From: Sindora glabra
Lineage: Eukaryota; Streptophyta; Magnoliopsida; Fabales; Fabaceae
Assembly (NCBI GenBank): GCA_020226215.1
Contig: CM035231.1
Location: forward strand, 49,566,876 to 49,630,875
DNA: 64,000 nucleotides
Reading direction: 5' to 3'
Part shown: in pieces, positions 33,528 through 46,200 of the stretch
Layout: every line of letters starts with the position of its first letter
Position numbering within the stretch: the stretch's first letter is position 1
Made by a program: the position numbers and the translations under genes
Notes under the pieces: model-generated
What the model was told of the DNA's origin: nothing
Seen by the model: the letters and a program-made list of their open reading frames with translations, nothing else
Database searches by the model: none

Positions 33528-35989
33528 TCAATCGCCAAAATAATGGCTCCCAGTCCCACACCGAGGGCGTCGCCTTACTTGTTGCGGTCGTCGAGTTAGG
33601 GTATAGTCCTGTTCATCTCCATCGTTTCACCATCATCATCTGCATGAGTTGGGTTCGTTTGACCCCTGGAAGGGGGAGAGTTCAAGTCCTAGGAGGAAGA
33701 CTGAAATGGTGGAACAAGGTTTTCAGGGGTGGAAAACTCCTGTTGTTGCTGATATGGGGATCTGTTGGCATAGTTAGTACTGAATGGAAATGGGTCAGCT
33801 AAAAACTGCAGCAATGAACCAGGGACTTGTTTAGATGAAAGTGAAAGCGATGGGGTGAAGAACGAGGACTGGGGAGCATAATGAGGGTGCTGTGGCGATG
33901 GTGAGATACTGTATGACGAGCCAGCATCATCGCTTGTAAAGAACTGCACTGGGAGAGTAAAACTGGATGGACCTGCACCTCCTATATTTGCCTGCATTAG
34001 TGAAGGGGTGTATGAGGAAGGGATACCGGCATGTGTCATCGATGGGTGACCTTGCGAGATACTTTCATCATCATCCTTGTTCTTAGGTAAAATAGGATTC
34101 CTGAAAGACATGAATCCGTGGCTTCTCCTACCTCGCCTAGGCTCGGAAATGGGTGGTTTCGGGAGTTTAGTTGCTGGATAAGTAGGTTGTGAAACTGTCA
34201 TGTCTTGATGCTTCCCCAATGCATGTAGCATGAGACTATATTCTCGATCCATCATCTCTCTAAATTGGTTGTAACCTTGAGATGGTGATTCCTCAACATT
34301 TAGCTTATGTAATCTCTCAGCTACATTGGCCTGCAAAGAAGTATATCATTAAAATTTATTGTCACCATACAAAGAAAATGCTTAGAACAAAAGTGTATGA
34401 GGTATGAAAGGTTACCACAAATCCCGAACCACCACTGACTGGGTGAATCCACCGTCTGGTGTGTCTCCAGTACCACCTCATATAGCCTGATTCATGACCT
34501 AGCGCATTTGTGGCTATTTCCATCAATGAAAGTATGCTGTGCCATGTATTCCAAGCAACAATGAAAATGATATGTTCTTATCACTAGTCCTTTGATGTTT
34601 TACCCCGGAGTTGCAAGGTATGTCAAGAATCGAGATTGCTGTGGGATTAGTTGGCGCCTTCCAAATTAGCGCAACACACGATCTGCATTATGCTATTCCA
34701 TGATGTGGAAGCAAATGACAGGGACTGAGGCCAGCCATATGTCGGGCGAGGTCAAGCAATACCCTGATATTAGTTATTGCACATTGGGAATGTTGTAAGG
34801 GCACCAAATAATCTACATTGCAATAGTATAATATAAATAAGCATATTACTACAGTCGAGGTCGACTACGTTAGCTAGAAAAAAGTAGGGATTCAAACCTC
34901 ATGGGCCCTCATCTGGTCAAGCAATACTCTAATGTTGTAGAGCTGTCTCTGGTGGTCAAGGAGGTAGGTCAGTGTTCTTCCACCTACAATAATAAAAATT
35001 ATGTATTATTTATTCCAATAGTTTAAGTAATTGGGAGTGCTACAATATAAACCTCACATAATTGTGCATACCTGAAGCTCAGCGGTGGAAGTAAAAGGTA
35101 GATATCCAGTCGAGGATCAAGATATGGTGGCCTTGTCGGCATTAGAGTGAAAAATCGATCCCACGCCCATAGATGCAAAAGGTACAAACATCCACCAATA
35201 TTGACATCATCACTCTTTGTGGCTATGCACAGCTTTCTGTACAAGCAGGCTAGAACAACTGATCTCCAGCTATATTGACCAATATCTTCAAAATTAGCTA
35301 ATAATGGCAGGTACATCAACAACACTCAGTGACCTAAAGTGTCGGGCATAAGGTAACCGCCTATTAGCCTTAATATGTAAGCACGTGCGAAGTGCCTCGT
35401 CAGTTCATCATCTGCATCGTTCGGCAAGTGATCAAAGTTAGCCGCTAACTAAGTAATGCTTAGTCACTGGCCTTATAAACATTCATTAGGTGGTCTGATC
35501 CTACGTAATTCTTTGCATAGCCTTGACCAGTCATGTCCAGTGTATCCTAAGATAGGAACGCCCTTGCACAGCAAACCCAGCTGTATGGAAATATCTTGTA
35601 AGGTTATAATGCACTCCCCTGGAGGGATGTGGAAAGTGCGAGTCTTGGGACGCCATCGTTCGATCAGTGCGGAGATCAAAGCTGCATTGAAATCGAAATG
35701 TCCGAATCAGCTAGCGCCGTAGAAGCCTACCTGCTGCAGATAAGGCATAATAGCAGGTGGTGGATCGAAAAGCTGATTCACGTGTGCGACGCGTCGTAGT
35801 GTTAAGATTCGATCCTCCTTTTGACATTAATTTAAGAAAAAAGTTAGCATGATCATGATTAATCAATAATTTCTAAAGGAAATAACTTACCTGACCAAAC
35901 CACACAGCCTGCGAAATATGTCTTGATTGCAAATATAAGAGAGACTCATCGTTAGGCCCAAGGCTGACAACACAATGTTGAGTGGCCAT
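33528..35989 (-). pseudogene. MULE-B plant mobile domain (PMD) gene, broken
   Basis: Start ATG at 35989 ('MATQHCVVS..') and stop at 33528-33530, reading the same exon order as the MULE-A gene. Recognisable blocks: 'ISQAVWFGQ' before the first intron; 'RVAHVNQLFDPP'; 'LIERWRPKTRTFHIPPGEC' (35473-35679); 'RAYILRLIGGYLMPD' region; 'YLLHLWAWDRFFTLMP' (35023-35325); the exon 3 'LTYLLDHQRQLY'; and a 215-residue C-terminal frame (33689-34336) rich in Pro and Ser with 'KPPISEPRRGRRSHGF'. The tail ends like its partner. Frameshifts and stops separate these blocks. The C-terminal exon is better preserved than in MULE-A. Same interpretation as for the MULE-A copy. Confidence 0.78.
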
Positions 35990-36511
35990 GATACTGAGGG
36001 GCTATGGACTACAATGGGTTAGCTGAATTTAATCAATTCAATCAATTTCACATATGTCATGTTATGCAAGTGTTCCATAACAGGGTAAGAAAATAGGTAA
36101 CTAAGTACATTATCAATAAGTGGAATCTATCAAGTAAATAGAATAATCTATTATGCAATAATTTATCTAGCATCTACGTTTATACACTAACAAGTAATAC
36201 ACATTAAAGGCATACCCACAGAGAGAAACTTGCAGAATGCATTGTGAACTGACCTTTTTCAAGGGTCTTAGTGTCATGACACGCTTCGTAGATTACGAAA
36301 TACACGACAGATAAGAATAATCCACACAATTAAATAGTATAAAAATAGTTATTTGAATACATTATGAACAAGAATAACCTACTTACTAATTTTCAACAAG
36401 TTACCTAGCTTCTAGGTTTAGGTATCAATAAGTAATGCATACGTCAGACACTTATGCGATAGGAAACTCGAAGAATGCTTTGTCTATTGAACTTTTTGGG
36501 GGTCCTCGGTG
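35990..36511. other. Spacer between MULE-B transposase and PMD genes
   Basis: About 520 bp, AT-rich; no gene seen. It is longer than the 290-bp spacer of MULE-A. Confidence 0.45.
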
Positions 36512-39240
36512 TCATGCCACGTTTTATCGATTAGATGGGCAAGTTGTGCGGTTGTGACCAGGTTATCGACATAACCCACATCTCAGAGGTTCCGATGGGC
36601 TTTTTCTCCAATCCATTTCATTCCTGATTCGTGTGGAACGTGGCCGCCCGATGGGACGCATCTGTGATGGATCCGACACTAGTGTTGGTCCATCCAGTGC
36701 TGGCCAATGGTCCATGCCTTAGATTGAACGAAACTCACTTCTATAAGCATTTAGCATAGTCTCCAATCGGAATATAGGATCGACGTATTGTAGAGGATCC
36801 ATAGTGATCTTGGCACATGCTGCAAAAACATATTGACATGGCCAATGCTCGACTTAGAATTCGCTGTAATTGCATGTTCGATTGGATAGACTTACCTTGC
36901 ACGTTTGACCAAATTGTTTACATGTCGGCTCATACGGTTCATCCATCTCAAAGAGCAACCCAAGACGATCAAAGCAACAGATGTGACATGCGGATGCTTT
37001 CTTAATGCATCCCTAAATTTTTTTTCGAATATCTTCATTGAACACCTCACCTGCCTGTATTTGGGCAACAATGGTCTCTGCTCGAGTAACAAAGTATGCA
37101 TTTGTGTGATGCAATGTTGCTTTTACTAACCTAGTAATCGGTAGAAACCTAACCCTTCTAAAGACACTGTTCACACACTTCGCCAAGTTAGTGGTCATAT
37201 GGCCCCAATGTTGGCCTTTATTGTCATATGCACGGCTCCATTGATTTTTTGGAATATTAGCAATCCAATCAGCAGCTCTTGGGTGCAATTGATGCAGTTC
37301 ATCTAACTTGTTTTGCATAGCATGCCGCTCATATTGGTAACCTGTACCATCCACTGGTGTGATTGAATAAACAATAATCATAATAAGCAACAACAATCAA
37401 TGATATTAGTATAGGTAAAACGCACCAATGTTAGTGAATAATTTCTTCAGCCACGATGTCTTGAACGTAGAGTTTAGGTTATTGGTGAGATGTCATAGGC
37501 AAAACACATGGTGAGCATAAAGGGGTTACCACCTTACAAGTGGATTTGTAACGACAGCTAGTATTCTCAAATGTTGATATGATATAAGACAAATACCTTG
37601 TCTACCGTGGGTGACACGGCGTCGAAGGTTTGATAAGAATCAAGCCCAAGTCTCGTATGTTTCACCCTCAACCACAGCAAATGCAAAAGGCATAACTTTT
37701 TTATCCCTGTCTTGAGACATTGCGATAAACAACACCCCCTTATACTTTTCGTACAAAAAAGTACCATCTACTTGGACTATCGGCTTCAGATAGTTAAATG
37801 CCTCGATGCATGACTTGAAAGTCCAAAATAATCGACGGAACATTGCGACTGGCTCATCATCAAAACTTCTTTGCAAGCATTCTCTGCTAATAACCTCAAA
37901 ATAAGACCCAGGATTGAAGTTTCACACTACGGCCAACCACTTCGGTAATATGGAATACGACTTCTCCCAGTTCCCAAAGGCAAGAGCGATAGCTCACTGT
38001 TTACCCTTCCATGCCTTCTTGTATGATACAGAATACCCAAAAATACCATGGATCTGCTCAATAACTTCTTAGATGGATACACTTGGATTTTCAGTCACCA
38101 TGGCCACGATATACGATGAAATTACACCTGCATCCAGTTTTAGATGATCTCGAGAAAGAAAAGCAGATACATATGAGTGAGGCCATTGTATTTAGATATC
38201 TCCCAATTATTTTCTCTTAGCTTATAGCTTGCTCTAACCTTCTAATTGCATATTATGCCATAGTTAGGGCATCGATATTCTTCTTATTTGGCCGAAGAAT
38301 AGTGTACACAAAATATGTGGTGGTTCCGAATGGAGTATATCTTAATTGCACACCGAAATGACTTCTGGTTTACGTATTGCAAATCCATATATAGCTCCTG
38401 ATTGTCATTTATATTCATGTCAGCTCCTACTACAAGGTAATCATCACTTACAGTGGCTTCTATATTTACTTGAAAAAAAACTGTAGTAGTTGATTCCATA
38501 TACTGACTACTTGGAGTTATAGAGAGTGTATCCGTAATGTCTTCTCCATCATCATCGTCCTTGTAACTATCATCATCACTGCCAAACCCCTCAGGAACAT
38601 CATCATAAGCATTATCTTGTTCAAAATCATCCATTATATCCTTTGTTCCCTTTGGGGAAGAGGGTTCTTGGTTTAGACCATAACATGGTTGCAAAAAACA
38701 TGGCTCAAGAACATAATCAACATTAGGGGTGTCAAATGGCTGCCTATATTCAATTTGATTGTTCGTTCCAGTAAGGTAGGGATTGTAATTTGATGGCCCT
38801 TCATTGAAGTTGTGAGGCAAGTTGCTAGACGGTTGTCTGTATGGTTCTATCAATGGACCACAATAATTAACTGGTTAACTTGCGATGTTTAAGTTAAGTT
38901 CCCTAGTTGAGACATATGCATACAATTCTGAGCATGACAACTAAGTGGGAAATTGTGCATTTGCTTCCCACATTCGTTGAATGTCATCATTATCTTCTAA
39001 TATACATGCCTTGTACTGCGTCGGATTTAATGAAAGCGGATGCCTATACACTAGCTCAGTTATGACTTGATTTTCATCAAGTTATAGTTTTCGCCCAACT
39101 GCATTTTTTAGTCCATCCAGGGTGATATCTGAATTAATTCTGATGACCTTCACCCTATGATACTTAAATGTATCGCCTTCGATCGACTCATAAATTTCTC
39201 CGTTCAAGTAAATACAAATATTTGACTCTTTAGCACTCAT
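36512..39240 (-). pseudogene. MULE-B MuDR-type transposase (MURA-like), heavily decayed
   Basis: Start ATG at 39240 ('MSAKESNICIYLNGEIYES'), so the N-terminal domain is closely related to MULE-A. The acidic linker and MuDR domain lie in 38284-38853 ('MDDFEQDNAYDDVPEGF', 'YVNQKSFRCAIKIYSIR'). The catalytic core is at about 37640-37876 ('PIVQVDGTFLYEKYKG', first Asp present). Exon 2 is at about 37013-37370 ('NQWSRAYDNKGQHWGHMTTN'), where the third catalytic Glu is Lys ('TTNLAKCVNS'). The SWIM zinc finger (about 36800-36895) has lost Cys ligands. Stop near 36512 by alignment. Many stops and frameshifts. The N-terminal 240 residues survive best. Confidence 0.8.
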
Positions 39241-41734
39241 TTTATTCCCTACCATAGTCGCATTTACATGACACTTCTAAAATCAGAATTACACAATAAA
39301 AAAGAGCTCTATAGTAATGAAAACAGCTACAACTAACTGTTACTACACACATGCTCATCATTATGGTAATATTACATATTTATTGGAATTATTTGTGAAT
39401 ATTTACTTGAAAGCTTAACTAAGGTTCAAGTATGACATTTAAATCTTATGTTATTAAGTGTACTAGCACAATTATGCAAAGAAGGATTGTGAATAAGTTT
39501 CTCCTATAATGTATAGTTTAAAACATCATTTTTCACAATATCATGTGTATTGTGATATTTTCCAATGCCAATAGATCAACAAAGATAAACCCTCAGAATA
39601 CATATTTTAGGATTCATCTTCTGCATCACTAAATAATATATATTTTGTGTTTAAATAAGTTTTTATAAATCAAATTATATCATATTGTGAAGATAATTTA
39701 CTAATAAAATGTTTACTTTAGTGATGCAGATTTTATCATAATTTTATGTTCAGTTAAATATTTTTATGAGTATATACATCACACTATAATAAAATATTGC
39801 TTAAATTTTTAATTTTGTAGCCTAAATCTCACATCTAATAAGTTCATAAGAGAATAAGTGAAAATCTAGTATTTACTAAAATCTTAATCATTCTAACAAT
39901 CTTTTCCTACTTTCTAATTTTTTTGTATTAGGTATATTACAATATTATGAGACTTAATTTACAATTATTAATTATTATTATTTAAAATCTTGATTAATTA
40001 GTATCAAAGTAATATTCAAAATGTGAATAATAAATCAAATATAAGTTAAGTTGAATTTACTAATAAAACACAAACATGTGAAGTAAATTACAAATGAGTA
40101 AAACTTAAAAAAATAATGTAAATTTGAAGTAAAAAATAATATTTAATTTTAATATTGTAAATGAATCACAGGGGGTGGCCCACGTGATCTGTGGAACATA
40201 GGGTCCCCTTCCCCATTATCAACACTTTTTTAAAAAGAAATAAAAAATTTTAAGTGTATTGTGAAATAGTTTTTAATGTATAATACAGTGAGAAATTGTT
40301 TTCCTAACCGCATGTACTAGGATCAAAAAGCCCAATATAGTAACTACTATAATAATAATTATTAAAAAAAATTTTAGTTTTTTGTTTTAATTTAATTAGA
40401 TATAAAAGTTAATTTTAATATAAATAAATATTTACAATGTACTCATATCATAATAATAAAAAAATTAAATAATATCAACATATTAAAACAATAATTCATT
40501 CAGCCTTTTTTGTTTTGGAACATTATTTTAAAGTTCAAAAGGTTAGAGTTAATATATTACACTTTTATTATTTTCTCCCTTACTTTTAGCCTAAACCCTA
40601 CATTATTTCAATTATTTCTACATTACCTTATCCTAATTGTGGAATATTTATTTTAATTATTTAATTATTTACGCTTAACCATGATAATTTTACAAAAAAT
40701 TATTTTATTATAACTAAAAACTAATAACATACTCAGAGATCATAAAAAAAACAAAATATATAAACAATATAGGCATATTAAAACAACAATTCCTTCGACA
40801 TTTTTTGTGATATTATTTTAAAGGTCAACAACTTAGGAATATTATTGTATATTTTTAATTTTTTCCTCGTTACTTTTAAGCTAGCCCTTACATTATATGA
40901 ATTACTTGTAAATTATCTTAACTTATCTGTGTAATATTTGTCTTAATTAAATAATCATTTATTCTTAATCAAAATAAAATTACGTACATTTCAATATCTA
41001 TTCTTGATTAAATTAAAATTTATGATTTGAAAATATATTTTAAAACTCTCAAAGTATAACATTCTATCTTCAACTACTATTTCTCAAAAGTAATTTTATG
41101 TTAATGAATCTTACCATTTTTTTAAAAATCTCTAACTATCTAGATTTTTTTATTTTCTTTTTAACAATGCCTAACCCATAATATTTAATAATTAAAATTA
41201 TAATGATTTCCTCAACATGCATATAATCTAGTCATACAGCTATAATAATACACTCAAAAATTAAAATAATAAAAATAAATAAATAAAAAAGCAGATTAAA
41301 ATAATACACACAAGCATAAACATGAAAATAAATTTAAACAAGATAAATATCATAACATTTTATTCACGTTTATTAATTCAAACATAATCATAATTTACAT
41401 ACTCAAATGAAATAATCACAATCTAATTATAATGTTTACTAATAATATCAATTAAAATGAGGAAATGCTTGTAAAAAATATTACTAAACAAATATAATAC
41501 TTTCATGTGACCTAAAAATATAAAAGAATATAACTAAAAATTTTTATTCTTCTTAATAATCTTACTTGTATAATGAATTTTTTGAATAATATGACTACTG
41601 TTGAAGATCTGATTCTGGATTATTGGAGAAGGAAATTGTTGTTGGGCAGAAGATCCTTCATAGAAGAGCTACTACAAAGATAATTTTTAAGTGAGTAAAT
41701 GACTGTTGAGTAAAATTTTCTGGGGCATGGGTGT
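39241..41734. other. MULE-B leader region, AT-rich
   Basis: About 2.5 kb without genes, equivalent in position to the MULE-A leader (20230-22890). It includes 'ggcccacgtgatctgtgg' at 40176-40193, a G-box next to a GTGATC motif. Probably untranslated leader or intron. Confidence 0.45.
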
Positions 41735-42060
41735 GTGAATGGCTGGGGGGGTTTTTGTAATGAGGGAAGTTGTCGCGGGGCACACAGTATCGCGACACAT
41801 GGCAGCGCAGGGTGCAAGAGGCCAGGTCATGGGGGAGTTATCTCTGGACACGTGGCAGCACGCGTCGCTTGGGATTGCCTGTGTTCGACACGTGGCAGCA
41901 CAGGACGGCCTGGACCTGCATGCTGGGATGCGTGGATGGCTATGGTGGATTGATGGGTCACGTTGCTGGCCTGCCTGTGATTAGTGCTAATCACGCCTAT
42001 TGGCCCAATGTGATTAGATTGATCTCGGGTGGCTCAGTAACGTGATCAGTCAAATTTTTT
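41735..42060 (-). promoter_or_regulatory. MULE-B GC-rich subterminal promoter-like block
   Basis: GC-rich island ahead of the - strand transposase, with two exact 'gacacgtggcagcac' G-box words (41858 and 41889) and a diverged 'gacacatggcagc' (41794). Further inward of the TIR, GTGATTAG and GTGATCAG motifs occur between 41979 and 42049. The block mirrors 19860-20210 of MULE-A. Short open frames here are composition effects, not genes. Confidence 0.55.
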
Positions 42061-42157
42061 TTAAAAAAAACAACTTTAAGCATTTTGGGAAATACTATTT
42101 TTGGCGCAAGATTTGAGGAAATACTTTTTCAAACAGCAGTATTTTGGTCAAAGCGCC
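42042..42157. repeat. MULE-B right terminal inverted repeat, three about 30-bp units
   Basis: Units: 42080-42109 (gcattttgggaaatac..), 42110-42138 (gatttgaggaaatac..) and a truncated 42139-42157 (gtattttggtcaaagcgcc). The inner edge is CGTGATCAGTCAAA. This is the same layout as the MULE-A TIR. Confidence 0.85.
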
Positions 42158-42167
42158 TAACATTTAT
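42158..42167. repeat. MULE-B target-site duplication, right
   Basis: TAACATTTAT, identical to 19579-19588. Confidence 0.88.
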
Positions 42168-42301
42168 ACGTGGGTTCAAATACAATCATGGGGCAAAACC
42201 ATAGTTGATGAAAGAAAAAGAGAACCTTATGGGCACTGGCATTAAGCTTTGATTGGAAGAGAAGAAAGAAAATAAAAAAAATTATATATTTTCTCGTTTT
42301 T

Positions 42302-42462
42302 TGTTTGATTGGAGAGAAAAGAAAGGAAAAAAATATTAAAAAATAAAATATGTGGATATAATTTTTCTAAACTTTAAATTTTAATTTTTTTATCTTATTT
42401 TTCTTCTATTCAAATTTAAAAAAATTTTCTTCTTTCTCTTTTATTTTCTTTCCTATCAAACA
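42302..42462. mobile_element. Probable MITE between MULE-B and MYB gene
   Basis: Inverted ends 'tgtttgattggagagaaa' and, reverse complemented, 'tgtttgataggaaagaaa' enclose about 160 bp of AT-rich DNA able to fold back. A similar phrase 'ctttgattggaagagaag' occurs at 42248. Superfamily not assigned. Confidence 0.45.
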
Positions 42463-43205
42463 AGAGGTTAAGGTCTTGAGCGTGGAACATGAAAATTTTG
42501 AAGAATATTATTTCATTCGTAACACTTATCTTTGTTGTTAGGGAATGGGAAAAAGAGAATTACAATTTCCAATGCTTTAAAAAAAATTTTAGACAAAATG
42601 TTTGGGAGTAAAATTAATAGATTGTATTTTTAAAGATAACATCATTCATCTCTTTAAGAGTTTACAGTAATATTTATATATTAATTTTTGAAATTACTAA
42701 AATGAGAATTGAACCTTAAATATGGGTAATCATAAATAATGATTTTTACCAAATGAGCTAATCCAAAGTGTTACAATGCCTTGCGTATTGAAAAGTGCAA
42801 TTTTCAACCGAGATAGATTGTAAAATTTTGATGTATAAACAACAAAATTGATAATTAATCTTTTTCATTAATTGATAAAGAACATCTATTATAATTGGAA
42901 TATAATAAGTGTTTCATAGGGTGCCATATGTATGTGATTAATCATGGATGATCCGTCTTTTTTTTTTCCCTCAATTTTTATTGTGTTATTCATTTTATAA
43001 TGTGTAAAAATATATGTTGAAACAACACAAGTGTAACCAATTTGAAAATTAATTTTACTGGCTTTATTAAAGCGAATTACTTCAACATCATATTCGGAAT
43101 ACAAATGACTAATTAAACTTAACAAACACGTAAAAAACCAAAAAGAAAACCACCGAAGCATGCATGAACATAATTTTCCCCCAAATCCACCTTATTTAAA
43201 TGTAT
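42463..43205. other. Intergenic DNA and MYB 3' flank
   Basis: The part from about 42921 to 43205 is duplicated at 62106-62396 next to the second MYB copy and probably holds the 3'-UTR. The rest shows no feature. Confidence 0.55.
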
Positions 43206-46200
43206 CTAATATTGATAGTAATTCAGTTCCTCATCAATGTCACTACCCCACAAACATGTACCCATTTGGTCTTCTTCCTCCCACTGATTATTACTGCCTT
43301 GCAAATCCCAGTTATTCTCAATAATCCATTGACAATTGTTATCGTACACGGAATTCGCTGGTGATGAACAGCTATTATACCAATCCCCATTTTTTCCATT
43401 TGATGAACTCCAAACATCACTATTATTCATGCTCTCTTCACCTGTTTTCACACTGTTATTTTTACTATGGCCCACCTCATTTCCTCTTGGATTCACAAGA
43501 GTCCCATTTTCAAACATGTAGCTAAGTTTCATAATGTCATCATCCAGCCATTGATATGGTCCCAAGCTCTCAACTTCTTCTCCATTCAAGCTAGGGCACA
43601 ATAATAAATTTTCACCATAATTACAGGCATTCTTTTCCACCCCAATGTTGTCTTTTCTGCCCACGTTTTGGTTCTCTAGTTTCCAAGATTCAGAACCCAT
43701 AATTGAGATATCTTCAAATTGTGATCCTCCATTGAAATTTTGTAGGGTTTCTGGTCGAGAAGTTGGATGAAGTCCCTCATTGGTTGCGTATGAGTTTTGG
43801 TTCATAACCAAGTTGTTCTTGTTGGATTCTTGCATAGGTTGTCCATTTCTTTGCCCTCTGCCGCCGCCTTTCCGCTTGGATGCGGCGGCCATGTTTAAAG
43901 CAGCCATGTCGATGGGTGGGAAAGAGTCGTTTGAAGATCTCATGAAGCAGTATATCTTTCTCCTTAAATGAGAATTCCAGTAGTTCTTTATCTCATTATC
44001 TGTTCTTCCAGGCAAATGACCAGCTATTACAGACCACCTACAAAAATGAAGTGAACAATCATAATTTTTGAAATATAAAAAGCATCATACCAATTTTTTT
44101 TTTTTAATTTTATGGCAGAAGTAGTAAGCACTTAACCCAAGTATGCAAATGTTAGATTAAAGCTTAAAAGGGCTATAAGATGTAGGGATGAAAACTTCAA
44201 AGACAGTCGCGTGGCGTGCCAGTATCACCCAACTATTAAATAATATATCTAACTAAAATTATGAGTGGCTGTAAAACAAAATTGTTATATACTATATTTT
44301 GAGTAGATCTGTTCATGGGCTTTGTAGGCCAAGTTTTACGCAAAACTTATGAGATGTAATAAGTTTTATATCAAAATTTAAGTTTTGACCCATGTTAAAT
44401 TTATTTATGAATTAAGATCTACAACTGTGAGTTTGGATAAATCCTACGCTAAATCTAATAATAAATTCAATTTATTTTAATAAAATAATAATATAATGTG
44501 AATAATTTATTTATTATATTATAAATTTAATATAAAAAAGTATATATACATATAAATCTCATTAAATTAATTATTTTTTAACATGTATATTTATTTTTAT
44601 TATAAAATAATTTGCATGTTATAACTTTTATAAATATAATTCACAAGTATATTCAAATTTTACATACTGAAATTTCAAGAAATTATCTTATTGTAATCTT
44701 AAGGATTATATGCCTGTGTAAATAACTTAACATTTTATGAATTGTGAGCTGATTATTATTTCTAAATTTAATCTATTTAATATCCTCTTGAATAAGATTA
44801 CTACATAATTTTAATCTCATTATAATGTTTATTGTCACAAAAAATTGAGGAAACTACCAATTAAATATCGAATTTCCCAATAACGGTACATGTCTTCCGG
44901 AAACAGCAAAAGCAAAGTGGGTTCCAAAACATAGTCGCAATATTTTCCGTTACCAACTAGTGCTATACTCGTGTGTTTGCCATTTTTCTTTGTCCTTCAA
45001 ACTTAAATATTTAATGCTTTATTTTCTCAATGGCTTTGTATCATAATAACTGTTGTTTTTATGGATGGAATTAATATTACCATGGATATCGGATTAATCC
45101 GTAGTCTAGTGGCCCGACCCGAATATCTTCTTTTGCCTTAGCAGTCCATAATACATACGTTTGAAATTTTTTTGATTTGTATCATAATTCAATTTATTTC
45201 AATAAAATTTGAATATACAATAAAAATTATGATTTTATAGAAATTTTTTGGATAATATACATGTAAAAGACTTCATCTAAATTCCATAATACATATGTTT
45301 GAAAAACAATTGTGACCTATTTCATGAAAAAATAATAAAAAGTAAAAAAATTTCAAGATCAATATAAGATCAATTATAATCAATTTTCTTAATTGAAATA
45401 AGATTTCATGTATATATAATTAAATTTTTTATTATATAATTTTTAATTATATATTAATTAATCATAATATAAATATCTATTTTAGGATTTGGGCTTGTGC
45501 TTAATCTAAGTTAAAATTGAACTTATACCATCATACATAAAAATTTGGCCTACTAAATGGATTTATGTTCATAACTCATATAATAAATTAGGTTGAAATC
45601 TATTGAACCTAGTCTAATAGACCTCTATAAATTTGTAAGCCCATGAACACCTCTATTCTAGAATAATCATAATGTAAATATTATAAATATAATTTTAAAT
45701 TACAGTTGCCTCAACATGATAAAAACATACGTTGTAAACAAAAATGGCGTTGAGTTACAGTTCTAAAATACTAAACAACCATAGTTTTATTATAAATTCT
45801 AAACCTATGACTACATGTATAGTTATGATAGTAATTAATCGATTGCAGTTTAGATTCAAAATTTAAACATCAAAAGTGAATTTAATGAATGAACATCCAA
45901 CCCAATTAACTACTTTTTACCACAACAACTATACTAGGGTCACTTTTTTATTCTCACTCTCCCGCTCGCATCTTCTAAGCCGGACTTAAATTCTAGATTT
46001 CATCTGTATGTAAGAAAATGTGAATGGGAAAGTGGAAATAAGACAGTGAAAATTTTATTCTATGGACAAACTATGCACCTGCTTTGCAATAAAGATAGTG
46101 GTCCTCAGCTGATTGTTAAGTGGGGATCTGTCAAAATTCTGGGGGTCTAGTCCCTAACTATTCAAATGTTACCTTTAGTAAGAGCTATCTTGGGACCTCT

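Larger units (their letters stand above)
19589..42157 (-). mobile_element. MULE-B: PMD-carrying Mutator-like element (contains nested MULE-A)
   Basis: TIRs at 19589-19702 and 42042-42157 begin GGATTTCTGACCAAAATACT and, reverse complemented, GGCGCTTTGACCAAAATACT. The flanking duplication TAACATTTAT is perfect. Removing MULE-A and one of its target copies (11,276 bp) leaves about 11.29 kb. Genes on the - strand are a MuDR-type transposase (36512-39240) and downstream a PMD gene (33528-35989). A GC-rich promoter-like block (41735-42060) lies ahead of the transposase. All coding parts are decayed. Related to MULE-A by gene order, spacing and TIR design. Confidence 0.88.

Noticed and set aside
41735..42045. 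Overlapping open frames of 72-91 codons in the GC-rich block
   Set aside because: They arise from GC-rich composition in the MULE-B subterminal region, overlap in three frames, and resemble no protein.
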